A stretch of DNA of 51,745 nt, taken from assembly GCA_050738315.1 (NCBI GenBank), contig JBOHZD010000267.1, positions 1-51,745 of the forward strand, written 5' to 3'. The DNA comes from IDS-8 sp050738315 (GTDB lineage: Bacteria > Pseudomonadota > Gammaproteobacteria > Steroidobacterales > Woeseiaceae). How positions within the stretch are numbered: the first letter of the stretch is position 1; each line of letters starts with the position of its first letter. Under the pieces are notes generated by a model, which was not told the origin of the DNA, did not search any database, and saw nothing but the letters and a program-made list of their open reading frames with translations. Below, one piece after another: positions 1 to 7,877 of the stretch. A program made the translations under genes and the position numbers.

Positions 1-145
1 CCCGCGCCTCCGGAGTTATGTTCACTGTCCCTGCACGCCCGATCTGTGCCATGATCCTCGGCGGGTGACCCTGGCGCGCATGCCTCGCGGCAACTGCGCT
101 GATAACAGACCATAACAAGAACGACAACTACACGGAGGGAGCGGT

Positions 146-1417
146 GTGTCCGTCCCTTTGCAGCAACAGAATCCGAACGCGATCACGCATGAATCGCTGA
201 TCAGGATCCTCGAAATCATGTATCGCCTGGCGGCGCCCGACGCATTGCCGAGGCTTCTGCACGAGATTGTGGACGTGGGCAAGCTGGCGATCGTTGCCGA
301 AGCGGGTGTCCTGTGGTTGCGCGATACGCAATCCGGCGACCTGGTGAGGGTCGTACCCGCCACAGCCGAACCCGCGCGGCTACTTCCCGGCGAGGGCATC
401 GCCGGTGACTGCGCCGCAACCTTGCGGATTACCAACATCCCGGATTGTCGCGGCGACGAACGTTTCAATGCCTCGCCCGTTCACACGAAATATTTCGAGA
501 CGCGGTCGCTGCTCAATGTGCCGATACTCGGCCGCGACAATGTTGTACTCGGCGTCATGCAGTGGCTCGGTGCCAATCCGGGGCAATTCGACCGGCACGA
601 CGAGTGGATCGCTCCGGCGCTGGCGGCGCAGGCAGCGATTGCGATTCAGCACTCCCGCATGACGGACGAGCTGTTGGCGAACGCGATCCTGCAACAGGAG
701 GTCGCGGTGGCGCGGCAGATCCAGATGAGCACGCTGCCGGAGACCATGCCGATCGTCCCCGGTTACGACCTCCACGGCGAGTTCCTGCCGACGGACCACA
801 CCGGCGGTGACCTGTTCGATCTCGTCATGCTGAAGGGGAACCTTTTCATGCTGCTCGGGGACGCAACCGGCCACGGCTTCGGACCGGCACTTTCCGCAAC
901 ACAGATGCAGGCCATGTTGCGCGTTGCATTCCGGCTCGGCGCCGATCTTGGCCGCGCGTATATGCACGTCAACAACCAACTCAACGAGGATCTCCCGGAC
1001 GACCGCTTCGTGACGGCATTCATGGGATTCCTGGATCCCGTCAGCCACGAAGTGGAATTCCACTCCGGCGGCCAGGGACCGATCCTGCACTATCGGGCGG
1101 CAAGCGGCGAATGCGTCTGGCACAAGCCGACCAACTTCCCCGTCGGCATCATGGAACTCGACGGCGCGCCGGCGGCAGAACGGCTCAAGCTGCAGCCTGG
1201 AGACGTGCTCGCATTGATCTCGGACGGCATCTACGAATTTCCGGCGCGCGACGGATCGCGGTTCGGCGAGGTCAACGTTGCGACGGTGATGCGACAGGGA
1301 CACGAACTTACGATGCGCGACCTGAGCCGTCGCCTCGTCGAGGCGGCGTTCGCTTTCGGCAGCGGCACGCCCCAGGCCGACGACATCACGCTGGTTCTCA
1401 TAAAGCGGCTGCCGTAG
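146..1417 (+). CDS. GAF domain-containing PP2C-type (SpoIIE/RsbU-like) serine phosphatase
   Basis: A 423-residue cytoplasmic protein. The N-terminal half (about residues 15-170) reads as a GAF sensor domain. The C-terminal half is a SpoIIE-type PP2C phosphatase: the metal-binding aspartates appear in GGDLFD near residue 220 and GDATGHG near 238, and the terminal DDITLVLIKR motif is present. Such enzymes dephosphorylate STAS-domain anti-anti-sigma proteins, and a STAS gene lies two genes downstream. The GTG start at 146 is preceded by GGAGGGA at 134-140, which decides it over the out-of-frame GTG at 144. It is the first gene of a three-gene operon with a 20-bp gap to the kinase gene. The signal sensed by the GAF domain cannot be read from the sequence. 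No membrane segment is seen. Confidence 0.9.
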   Translation: MSVPLQQQNPNAITHESLIRILEIMYRLAAPDALPRLLHEIVDVGKLAIVAEAGVLWLRDTQSGDLVRVVPATAEPARLLPGEGIAGDCAATLRITNIPDCRGDERFNASPVHTKYFETRSLLNVPILGRDNVVLGVMQWLGANPGQFDRHDEWIAPALAAQAAIAIQHSRMTDELLANAILQQEVAVARQIQMSTLPETMPIVPGYDLHGEFLPTDHTGGDLFDLVMLKGNLFMLLGDATGHGFGPALSATQMQAMLRVAFRLGADLGRAYMHVNNQLNEDLPDDRFVTAFMGFLDPVSHEVEFHSGGQGPILHYRAASGECVWHKPTNFPVGIMELDGAPAAERLKLQPGDVLALISDGIYEFPARDGSRFGEVNVATVMRQGHELTMRDLSRRLVEAAFAFGSGTPQADDITLVLIKRLP

Positions 1418-1437
1418 TCGGACGCGGGAGCGAAACA

Positions 1438-1839
1438 GTGCGAAAGAACTTCGAGCGTCACCTGAATGAACTTAAAACGATCGTTGCATTCACGGACCGG
1501 TTCTTCGCACAGGAAGAAATCGACCCCTCCATGCGATACATCGTCGACCTCTGCGTCGAGGAGTTATTCGTGAATATGATCACTTACAACACCGAAACCG
1601 AGGCACGCATCCTGATCGAAATGCATCCCCTGGAGCATGGCGTGGAAGTCAGTCTGACGGATTTCGACGTGAAGCGCTTCGATCCACGCGCGATAAAACC
1701 CGTCGACCCGAACGCTCCCCTGGCGCAGCGCACGCCGGGCGGACTCGGCCTCTACCTGGTGATGAAAATGGCCGATTCCATACATTACGAATACCGGAAC
1801 CGCACGAGCAGGTTCACTTTTGTCGCGCAGCGCAAGTAG
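1438..1839 (+). CDS. RsbW-like anti-sigma / serine kinase (HATPase_c)
   Basis: A 133-residue GHKL ATPase of the RsbW/SpoIIAB type. The N box is visible in VEELFVNMITYN and the G box in PGGLGLYLVMKMAD; these bind ATP and Mg. The family phosphorylates a conserved serine of its STAS partner and otherwise binds a sigma factor or other output protein. The GTG start at 1438 gives a protein of normal family length; the frame is open far upstream, but that part only overlaps the phosphatase gene in another frame. The STAS gene starts 4 bp after its stop, so translation is probably coupled. The target of this kinase is unknown: no RsbW-controlled sigma-B-type factor is present in the window. Confidence 0.88.
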   Translation: MRKNFERHLNELKTIVAFTDRFFAQEEIDPSMRYIVDLCVEELFVNMITYNTETEARILIEMHPLEHGVEVSLTDFDVKRFDPRAIKPVDPNAPLAQRTPGGLGLYLVMKMADSIHYEYRNRTSRFTFVAQRK

Positions 1840-1843
1840 CCCC

Positions 1844-2146
1844 ATGTTTCAGATTAGCTTCAACGACGCGGGCATGGCTGTGATGGAAGGCCGGCTGGAC
1901 GCCGCTCAGGCGCCTCAGGCACAGGAATTTCTCGACCAGGTGACGCAGCCGTGCATCCTCGACCTGGGCAGGCTGGATTACATCTCGAGCGCCGGGCTGG
2001 GCGTGCTGCTCCGTACTCACAAGCGGCTGACGGCTGCCGGCCGGGGCCTGAAGCTCGTCAATGTCAATCGTCATATCAACGACATATTCACCTATTCAGG
2101 TTTCGACAAACTGTTCGAGATCGAGCCGGAGGACCGGGGCCAGTAA
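1844..2146 (+). CDS. STAS-domain anti-anti-sigma factor (RsbV/SpoIIAA-like)
   Basis: A 100-residue single STAS domain. The phosphorylation motif, LDYISSAGLGVLL at about residues 43-55, contains the conserved serine pair of SpoIIAA-like proteins. When dephosphorylated by the upstream PP2C enzyme it should bind the upstream kinase and free that kinase's other partner. The ATG at 1844 gives the usual family length; an in-frame start at 1820 would add a short non-conserved extension overlapping the kinase gene. It completes a phosphatase-kinase-STAS operon. The next gene, an ECF sigma factor, begins 90 bp later, so linkage of the two units is possible but not shown. Confidence 0.88.
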   Translation: MFQISFNDAGMAVMEGRLDAAQAPQAQEFLDQVTQPCILDLGRLDYISSAGLGVLLRTHKRLTAAGRGLKLVNVNRHINDIFTYSGFDKLFEIEPEDRGQ

Positions 2147-2236
2147 GCGGGCGCCCATGCCGCCCGGACGCGTCGCCGCCAGGCCATGAGATTTTTTTCG
2201 TCCACCCACCAACTTATCCCGGGCTGAGCAGTATTA

Positions 2237-2782
2237 ATGAACAAGGACCGGGAGATCGCATTGGTCAAGGATTGCCAGCGAGGCGACCGGCAGGCGCTGA
2301 ATACGCTGGTGAGACATTTCGAAAGGCCGGTCTTCAACGCAGCTTACCGGATGCTGGGTAACGTCGATGAAGCGGCAGATGTGAGCCAGACCACCTTCAT
2401 GAAGCTTTTCGAGAATATTGAGCGTTTTGACCCGAAGTACAGACTGTTCAGCTGGATATACCGGATTGCGTTGAATGAAAGCATTAACCAGATCAAGCGC
2501 CGCAAACATCAGGAGCCACTGGACCTGGCGCCGTACGCGGACAGCGACGTGTCGCAGGAAAGTGTCGCGACTTCGCAGCGTTGCGGAGAAGTGCAAGCCG
2601 TGTTGATGGAACTGCCTGAGGACCACAGAACCGTGATCGTTTTGCGCTATTTCACCGAATGCAGTTATCGCCAGATCGGCGAAATCCTCGATCTGCCGGA
2701 AAAGACCGTCAAGTCCCGTCTGTACACGGCGCGGCAACAGATGAAGAGCCGCTTGCAACTGCACGGGATTTCCTCCACATGA
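2237..2782 (+). CDS. ECF RNA polymerase sigma factor (RpoE-like)
   Basis: A 181-residue sigma-70 family protein of the extracytoplasmic-function type. Region 2 spans about residues 10-90 and contains the core-binding and -10 recognition helix (DEAADVSQTTFMKLF followed by FSWIYRIALNESINQIKRR). Region 4 spans about 120-170 and ends in a helix-turn-helix (SYRQIGEILDLPEKTVKSRL). There is no region 3 and no C-terminal extension. The stop codon overlaps the ATG of the anti-sigma gene in an ATGA, typical of a co-translated sigma/anti-sigma pair. Such factors usually activate their own promoter. The 90 bp upstream hold an AT-rich patch (GATTTTTTTCG, about 2189-2199), but no promoter can be assigned with confidence. 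Confidence 0.92.
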   Translation: MNKDREIALVKDCQRGDRQALNTLVRHFERPVFNAAYRMLGNVDEAADVSQTTFMKLFENIERFDPKYRLFSWIYRIALNESINQIKRRKHQEPLDLAPYADSDVSQESVATSQRCGEVQAVLMELPEDHRTVIVLRYFTECSYRQIGEILDLPEKTVKSRLYTARQQMKSRLQLHGISST

Positions 2783-3552
2783 ACGAGCGGACGCAAGAAC
2801 TGGTCAGCGCTGCCGCGGACGGCGCGCTGAACGACGATGAACGCGCCGAACTCGACCGGCTGCTGAAAGGTTCCGCGGAAGCCTGCCGCTTGCGTTCGGA
2901 ACTTGGTTTGCTCGCGTCGATACTCGAAAACGCCCCGCAACCGGTGCCGCCCGCAACGCTGCACGACCAGATCATGGCCCGTGTCACATTGCCAGCCTCG
3001 CGATCGCGCAAGCCGGTTTTCGCCTGGCGTCCGGAGTGGGCTGCCGCCGGCGTGCTGCGTTATGGCCTGGCTGCGGCCACGGGCGTGCTACTGGCGGCGT
3101 TCTTCTACGAAAGCCAGCCTCGGTTTGGCGCGGCAACGGACATCGCGGACCTGGTCGGCACGATGGCACCGCATCGAGCGCGAAACGCTGCGGATGTCAT
3201 GGACACGTACACATTTCGCAGTGAAGGGTTCGAGTGCCTGGTTCGGCTCGAGCACAGCGAGGGCGGATTGCTACTCGAAATACAGGTCGACGCCGCCCGG
3301 CCCTTCGATATTGCGGTGGACCTCGGCTCCGCCCGGGCCCGGCTCGTCGCATTGCTGCAAGACCAGAAGCCACTCAAATCCATAGCAATCGCCGACCAGA
3401 CCTTGCGGGTCCAGGCACTGGGGCGGCGGCAATTGACCGCGCTTTTAGTACGCGCCGACGAGACGGTAATCGCCGGCGAAGCGAAGATCGAACTCGAGTT
3501 TTCAAGCGAAGGCAAGCTGTTGCAGCGCGGGTCGCTGACACCGGCTTGGTGA
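2779..3552 (+). CDS. Membrane anti-sigma factor for the adjacent ECF sigma
   Basis: A 257-residue protein. The N-terminal 70 residues resemble the helical sigma-binding domain of RseA-like anti-sigma factors (AAADGALNDDERAELDRLL), with no zinc-binding His-Cys-Cys motif visible. A single hydrophobic segment at about residues 92-109 should cross the inner membrane, leaving a periplasmic domain of about 145 residues rich in beta-strand-like sequence. The gene overlaps the sigma gene by 4 bp. Known anti-sigma factors of this kind are released by regulated proteolysis; a PrsW-family protease is encoded about 4 kb downstream on the same strand. A longer in-frame reading from 2659 is rejected because it only overlaps the sigma gene. 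Confidence 0.85.
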   Translation: MNERTQELVSAAADGALNDDERAELDRLLKGSAEACRLRSELGLLASILENAPQPVPPATLHDQIMARVTLPASRSRKPVFAWRPEWAAAGVLRYGLAAATGVLLAAFFYESQPRFGAATDIADLVGTMAPHRARNAADVMDTYTFRSEGFECLVRLEHSEGGLLLEIQVDAARPFDIAVDLGSARARLVALLQDQKPLKSIAIADQTLRVQALGRRQLTALLVRADETVIAGEAKIELEFSSEGKLLQRGSLTPAW

Positions 3553-3608
3553 ATGAGAAGCGCCTGCCCTCGGGGAGACGCCAGAGGTCCAATAACAGGA
3601 GCACGACA

Positions 3609-4781
3609 ATGAGAAATACTGAGCAAAACAAGTCCCGAACGACCGTTATCATCGCGGCTTTTGCGGTCGTGATCGGGGTGGTCGCTTATTTCGGAGTCAA
3701 GTATCCAACCCCGACAGAGCAGGTATCCGGCACGGTTGCGCCGGCCGAACGCTATCGGGGCGAACAGATGTCCAGCGATGACGTGATTCTCGATGACGAG
3801 AGTGTGGCTCGGCTGATGCAGACCGACGTCTACCAGATGATCGTCAGCGACGTCGCATTTGCGGAAGCAATGCAGAGCGATGCATTCCGCAACCTGCTGT
3901 CGAATGAGGCATTCCTCAATGCGGCACGCGGCGACGCATTCCGCAACGTGATGCAGAGTGATGCGTTCCTCAACGCGGCGCGGAGCGATTCGTTCCGTAA
4001 CGCATTGATGAGTGATGCGTTCCTCAATGCTGCAAAGAGCGACGCGTTTCGAAACGCAATGCGGCAGGATAACTTCCGGAACGCGATGCAGAACGAGACT
4101 TTTCTGAGCGCACTGCGGAGCGAGACTTTCCAGAACGCCATGGGGAACGACGCTTTCTTCAGCCTGGCGCGAAACGACAGCTTCCTGAATGCACTTCTGA
4201 GCGACGCTGCCCGGAATGCCGCCAAGGCCAGCGACGCAGCGCTCCGCGACGCGCTGTCGAGGGACGCCGCGGTGTCGGCCGCGCTGACCAACGACGCCGC
4301 ATTGCGGGCCGCATTCTCGAGCGACGCGTTCCGCAACCTCCTGGCCAGCGATGCGTTCCGCGCGGCATTGAACAACGACGCGTTTCGTAACGCAATGAGC
4401 AGCGATGCTTTCCGCAATCTGCGGCAGAATGACGCGTTTCGCAACGTCATGCAAAACGAAGCGTTCCTGAATGTGCTTCGCAATGACTCATTCCTGTCCG
4501 CATTTCGCAATGATTCGTTCCGTAACGCCATGCAAAGCGATGCATTCCTGGATGCCATGCGCAATTCGGCATTCCTGGGCGCACTGCGCAGCCAGGCATT
4601 CTTGAGCGCTTTGCGTAACCCCGCGTTCCTGAGTTCCTTGCGCAGCCAGGCATTCCTGAACGCGGCGCGAAACGAAACGTTTATGGGAGCTCTGCGCAGC
4701 AATGCTGCCTTCCGAGAGTCGCTGCAGAGCGACGCCATGCGGACCTTCAAGCAGAGCGACGCCGCACTTGTACATAAATAA
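3609..4781 (+). CDS. Membrane-anchored nonapeptide-repeat protein, family not recognised
   Basis: A 390-residue protein. Residues 1-10 are polar, 11-30 form one hydrophobic membrane anchor, and 31-62 form a linker. From residue 90 to the C-terminus the protein is a continuous run of about 33 short units with consensus [SN]-[DE]-A-F-[RL]-N-A-[ML]-[RQ]. Weaker units extend back to about residue 63 in the same phase. Most units are exactly nine residues; a central block (198-237) has four ten-residue units in which Phe is replaced by Ala. Topology suggests that the repeat domain is periplasmic. AGGAG lies just upstream of the ATG at 3609. The gene follows the anti-sigma gene by 56 bp and is followed by a strong hairpin. 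I do not know this family; a scaffold, ruler or sensor rod is possible but unproven. Confidence 0.85.
   Translation: MRNTEQNKSRTTVIIAAFAVVIGVVAYFGVKYPTPTEQVSGTVAPAERYRGEQMSSDDVILDDESVARLMQTDVYQMIVSDVAFAEAMQSDAFRNLLSNEAFLNAARGDAFRNVMQSDAFLNAARSDSFRNALMSDAFLNAAKSDAFRNAMRQDNFRNAMQNETFLSALRSETFQNAMGNDAFFSLARNDSFLNALLSDAARNAAKASDAALRDALSRDAAVSAALTNDAALRAAFSSDAFRNLLASDAFRAALNNDAFRNAMSSDAFRNLRQNDAFRNVMQNEAFLNVLRNDSFLSAFRNDSFRNAMQSDAFLDAMRNSAFLGALRSQAFLSALRNPAFLSSLRSQAFLNAARNETFMGALRSNAAFRESLQSDAMRTFKQSDAALVHK
3876..4778 (+). repeat. 27-bp in-frame coding repeat array (nonapeptide repeats)
   Basis: About 33 diverged 27-bp units (five are 30 bp) encode residues 90-390 of the repeat protein. Synonymous and conservative differences between units are frequent, so the array is old and under selection at protein level and not a recent slippage product. 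The first six full units alternate FRN and FLN at positions 4-6, which suggests a 54-bp higher-order unit. The period being a multiple of three also keeps long antisense frames open across the region. Confidence 0.9.
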
Positions 4782-4820
4782 GACAGACGCCGACAACTTG
4801 TAACATACTCGCTCAGTGTG

Positions 4821-4849
4821 AGCCCGCCTGCCGCCCGGCAGGCGGGCTT
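4821..4849 (+). terminator. Strong GC-rich hairpin after the repeat-protein gene
   Basis: AGCCCGCCTGCCG is followed after two bases by its exact inverse complement, giving a stem of about 12 bp with a tight loop. It starts 40 bp after the stop of the repeat-protein gene. There is no long U run after it (TTGCGATAA), so it may act as a weak intrinsic terminator, an attenuator, or an mRNA-stabilising hairpin between this gene and the peptidase gene. Confidence 0.6.
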
Positions 4850-4892
4850 GCGATAATCAGAAAAATCAGGGGATGTTGGCATTCGCGCCAGA

Positions 4893-7820
4893 TTGACAGT
4901 TGTGCTGCTCGCGGTCCTGGCTTTCGTCAACCGCGCCGGCGCCGAGCCTTTCGAGATGGATGTCGTCGAGACGGAAGACCTCCGTCTGCTTTATTTCGAT
5001 CCGTTTCAGACCCACCTGGTCCCGCACGTCATCCGTAACTTCCAGAACTCGCTGGACTTCCAGAAACGCGTTTTCGAATGGCGGCCGGAGGAGAAGACCA
5101 CGGTCATACTCATGGATCCGAGCGACTACGGCAATGCAGGGGCGGGCGCGTCTCCGTATAACGGGGTTTCGGTCTACATCGCGCCCGCGAGCCGTACCCT
5201 CGAGACCATGCCGAGCAGCGAGCGCATCTTCATGATCATGAATCACGAACTGGTGCACGTTGCGAACATGGACGTCGCAAACGCGGAGGATTTGAAGTGG
5301 CGCCATTTCTTCGGCGGCAAACCTCGCCAGACCGACCGGCATCCTGAATCCATACTTTACAACTACCTTACGATTCCCCGCCTGAATGCCCCGCGCTGGT
5401 ACCTGGAGGGCGCCGCGGTCTTCATGGAAACGTGGATGTCCGGCGGTATCGGCCGTGCCCAGGGTGCCTACGACGAAATGGTCTTTCGCTCGATGGTGCG
5501 GGATGACGCCTACTTCTATAGCAACCTGGGGATCGTCTCCGAAGGGACCAGCGTCGATTTTCAAGCCGGCGTCAATGCCTATCTCTATGGGACTCGCTTC
5601 GTAAGCTATCTCGCCCTCGAGTACTCGCCGGAACAAGTGATCGAGTGGCTCAAGCGGGAAAACGACAGCGAACGTTATTATTCGAAGCAGTTTCTCAAAG
5701 TCTTCGGAAAACCCCTGGAAGAGGCTTGGGACGACTGGATCGCGTTCGAACACGTATTCCAGAAAGCGAACCTGGAATCCGTTCGACAGCAACCGCTCAC
5801 TGAAGCCAGGCGGCTGACGTCGCGGATGCTGGGGTCCATCTCGCGCTCATACGTCGACGAAGACCGGAACGAGTTGATCGGCGCCTTCCGCTACCCGGGC
5901 GTCGTAGCCCATGTCGGTGTGCTGTCGCTGGCCGATGACCGTCTCCGGAGGATCGCCGACATCAAGGGTCCCATGACGTATCGCGTGACCTCCTCCGCCT
6001 GGGACCCCGCGACCCGGACCTTTTTTTATACGGCCGACAACCTGGCTTTCCGCGACTTGATGGCGGTCGATGTCGACACCGGCAAGGAACGCATGCTGCT
6101 CAGGGATGCCCGCATCGGCGACATCGTCTATAGCCCGGCGGACCGTTCGATCTGGGGGCTGCGGCATCTGAATGGATATGTGTCGCTGGTACAGATACCG
6201 TATCCGTACAAGGAGTGGCACCTGGTCTATGACTGGCCTTACGGCCAGGTGGCGTACGAACTGGACATCTCCGCGGACGGCCACTTGCTGTCCGCTTCGC
6301 TCGGGGAAATCGACGGCAGCCAGCACCTGAAGGTCTTCAGGATCGCGGACCTTCGACAAGGGAATGCAACGGCTGTAGCGGAATTCGATTTCTCCCCTGC
6401 CGTGCCGGAGGGATTCGTGTTCTCGCCTGATTCCAGGTATTTGTACGGCAGTTCTTTTTATACCGGCGTGTCCAATATCTTTCGCTTCGAGATCGCAACC
6501 GGCGAACTCGAGGCAGTCAGCAATGCCGAAACCGGGTTGTTCCGCCCCGTGCCGCTGCGGGACGGTTCACTCGCGGTGTTCGAATACACCGGGCAGGGTT
6601 TCGTTCCTGCGGTCATCCAGCCGGAAACGCTCGAGGACCTGAGTTCGATCACTTTCCTCGGCAGCGAGATCGCGAGACGGCATCCCGTCGTCAAAGACTG
6701 GAATGCGGTCACGGGCCTGAAAGACATACGGTACGAGGAATTGATCGTCCATCGCGGCAAATACCGGCCGTACCGCGAGCTCGACTATGATTCCGGCTAT
6801 CCGGTCGTCGAAGGGTACCGGGATACGGAGGCACTGGGCTGGCATTTCCAGTTCACGGACCCGGCGCAGCTGCACAGATTCGGGCTGACCGGCAGCTACT
6901 CCGCGGGCGACCTGCCGTCGAGTGAACGGCTGCACCTCGACCTGGAGTACAAGGCCTTGAACTGGTATGCCCGGTACCGGCACAACCGCGCGGACTTCTA
7001 TGACCTGTTCGGGCCGACCGAGCGGAGTCGCAAAGGAGATGCCTATACCCTCGGCTACGACCGCGCGCTGATCTTCGACGAGCCCAGGCGGCTGGACTTT
7101 GCCGGCGCACTCTCGTATTACACCGGACTCGACACGCTACCCGGCAACCAGAACGTGCCGGCGCTGGCAATCGAGGACATCCTGTCTATCGAACTCGGTC
7201 TCCATTACACAGACACGCGGAAGTCGATCGGCGCAGTGGATCATGAGAAGGGCCTGCGATGGAACGTCATGCTCGACGTTGACGATTCCGAGTTCGATAC
7301 CGTCGTAAAGCCGTATCTCGGTCTCGATTTAGGCTTCGCGCTGCCATGGAAGCATTCCTCAATCTGGTTCTACAACTCGGCGGGTATTACGAACGGAGAC
7401 CGCGCGGATCCGCTCGGAAACTTCTACTTCGGCGGTTTCGGCAACAACTACGTCGACGACGGCGAGGTCAAGCGCTATCGCGAATACGACAGGTTCCCGG
7501 GATTCGAAATCGACGAAATCGTCGCCACCGATTTCGTCAAGTCGGTTGCAGAATGGAATTTGCCGCCGATTCGCTTCCGCGAGGTCGGCAAACCGGGTTT
7601 CTTCCTGAGCCACATTCGTCCGGCGGTTTTTTTCGGTGCGCTGCTGGCCGATCCCGGCGAGTCTTTCGAGCGCACGGTGACAACGCTGGGCACACAGCTC
7701 GATCTCAGTTTTACGCTGGTCCACCGCCTCCCCATGACCTTGTCCGTCGGCTTCGCTGCGGGCTTCGAGAACGGCGAGCGGGGCGACGACGAGTGGATGG
7801 TGTCGCTCAAGATATTGTGA
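4893..7820 (+). CDS. Secreted gluzincin metallopeptidase with propeller-like and C-terminal barrel-like regions
   Basis: A 975-residue exported protein. A hydrophobic signal-like segment ends in NRAGA-EPF near residue 18. Residues 20-290 form a peptidase MA-like gluzincin domain: HELVH at 118-122 gives two zinc ligands and the catalytic Glu, and WYLEGAA with Glu172 gives the third ligand. Residues about 300-600 contain repeated strand patterns of a TolB/WD-like propeller. Residues about 640-975 alternate polar and aromatic residues, as in an outer-membrane beta-barrel, and end in SLKIL. The start is uncertain: TTG at 4893 is the only conventional start near the signal peptide, but ATT at 4881 lies 8 bp after AGGGGA and would add a positively charged MRAR n-region. 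It sits between the repeat protein and PrsW, 57 bp before the latter. Substrate unknown. Confidence 0.75.
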   Translation: MTVVLLAVLAFVNRAGAEPFEMDVVETEDLRLLYFDPFQTHLVPHVIRNFQNSLDFQKRVFEWRPEEKTTVILMDPSDYGNAGAGASPYNGVSVYIAPASRTLETMPSSERIFMIMNHELVHVANMDVANAEDLKWRHFFGGKPRQTDRHPESILYNYLTIPRLNAPRWYLEGAAVFMETWMSGGIGRAQGAYDEMVFRSMVRDDAYFYSNLGIVSEGTSVDFQAGVNAYLYGTRFVSYLALEYSPEQVIEWLKRENDSERYYSKQFLKVFGKPLEEAWDDWIAFEHVFQKANLESVRQQPLTEARRLTSRMLGSISRSYVDEDRNELIGAFRYPGVVAHVGVLSLADDRLRRIADIKGPMTYRVTSSAWDPATRTFFYTADNLAFRDLMAVDVDTGKERMLLRDARIGDIVYSPADRSIWGLRHLNGYVSLVQIPYPYKEWHLVYDWPYGQVAYELDISADGHLLSASLGEIDGSQHLKVFRIADLRQGNATAVAEFDFSPAVPEGFVFSPDSRYLYGSSFYTGVSNIFRFEIATGELEAVSNAETGLFRPVPLRDGSLAVFEYTGQGFVPAVIQPETLEDLSSITFLGSEIARRHPVVKDWNAVTGLKDIRYEELIVHRGKYRPYRELDYDSGYPVVEGYRDTEALGWHFQFTDPAQLHRFGLTGSYSAGDLPSSERLHLDLEYKALNWYARYRHNRADFYDLFGPTERSRKGDAYTLGYDRALIFDEPRRLDFAGALSYYTGLDTLPGNQNVPALAIEDILSIELGLHYTDTRKSIGAVDHEKGLRWNVMLDVDDSEFDTVVKPYLGLDLGFALPWKHSSIWFYNSAGITNGDRADPLGNFYFGGFGNNYVDDGEVKRYREYDRFPGFEIDEIVATDFVKSVAEWNLPPIRFREVGKPGFFLSHIRPAVFFGALLADPGESFERTVTTLGTQLDLSFTLVHRLPMTLSVGFAAGFENGERGDDEWMVSLKIL

Positions 7821-7877
7821 GGCGGTACGGTTACCGGCAAGATTCGACTTTGCGCGGATACGGGCAGGTCGCCGATC

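Noticed and set aside
3105..4930. Long minus-strand frames (about 449 and 366 codons) opposite the nonapeptide-repeat gene
   Set aside because: The 27-bp period keeps the antisense frames free of stops. The sense strand has the ribosome site, the membrane anchor and the clear protein repeat.
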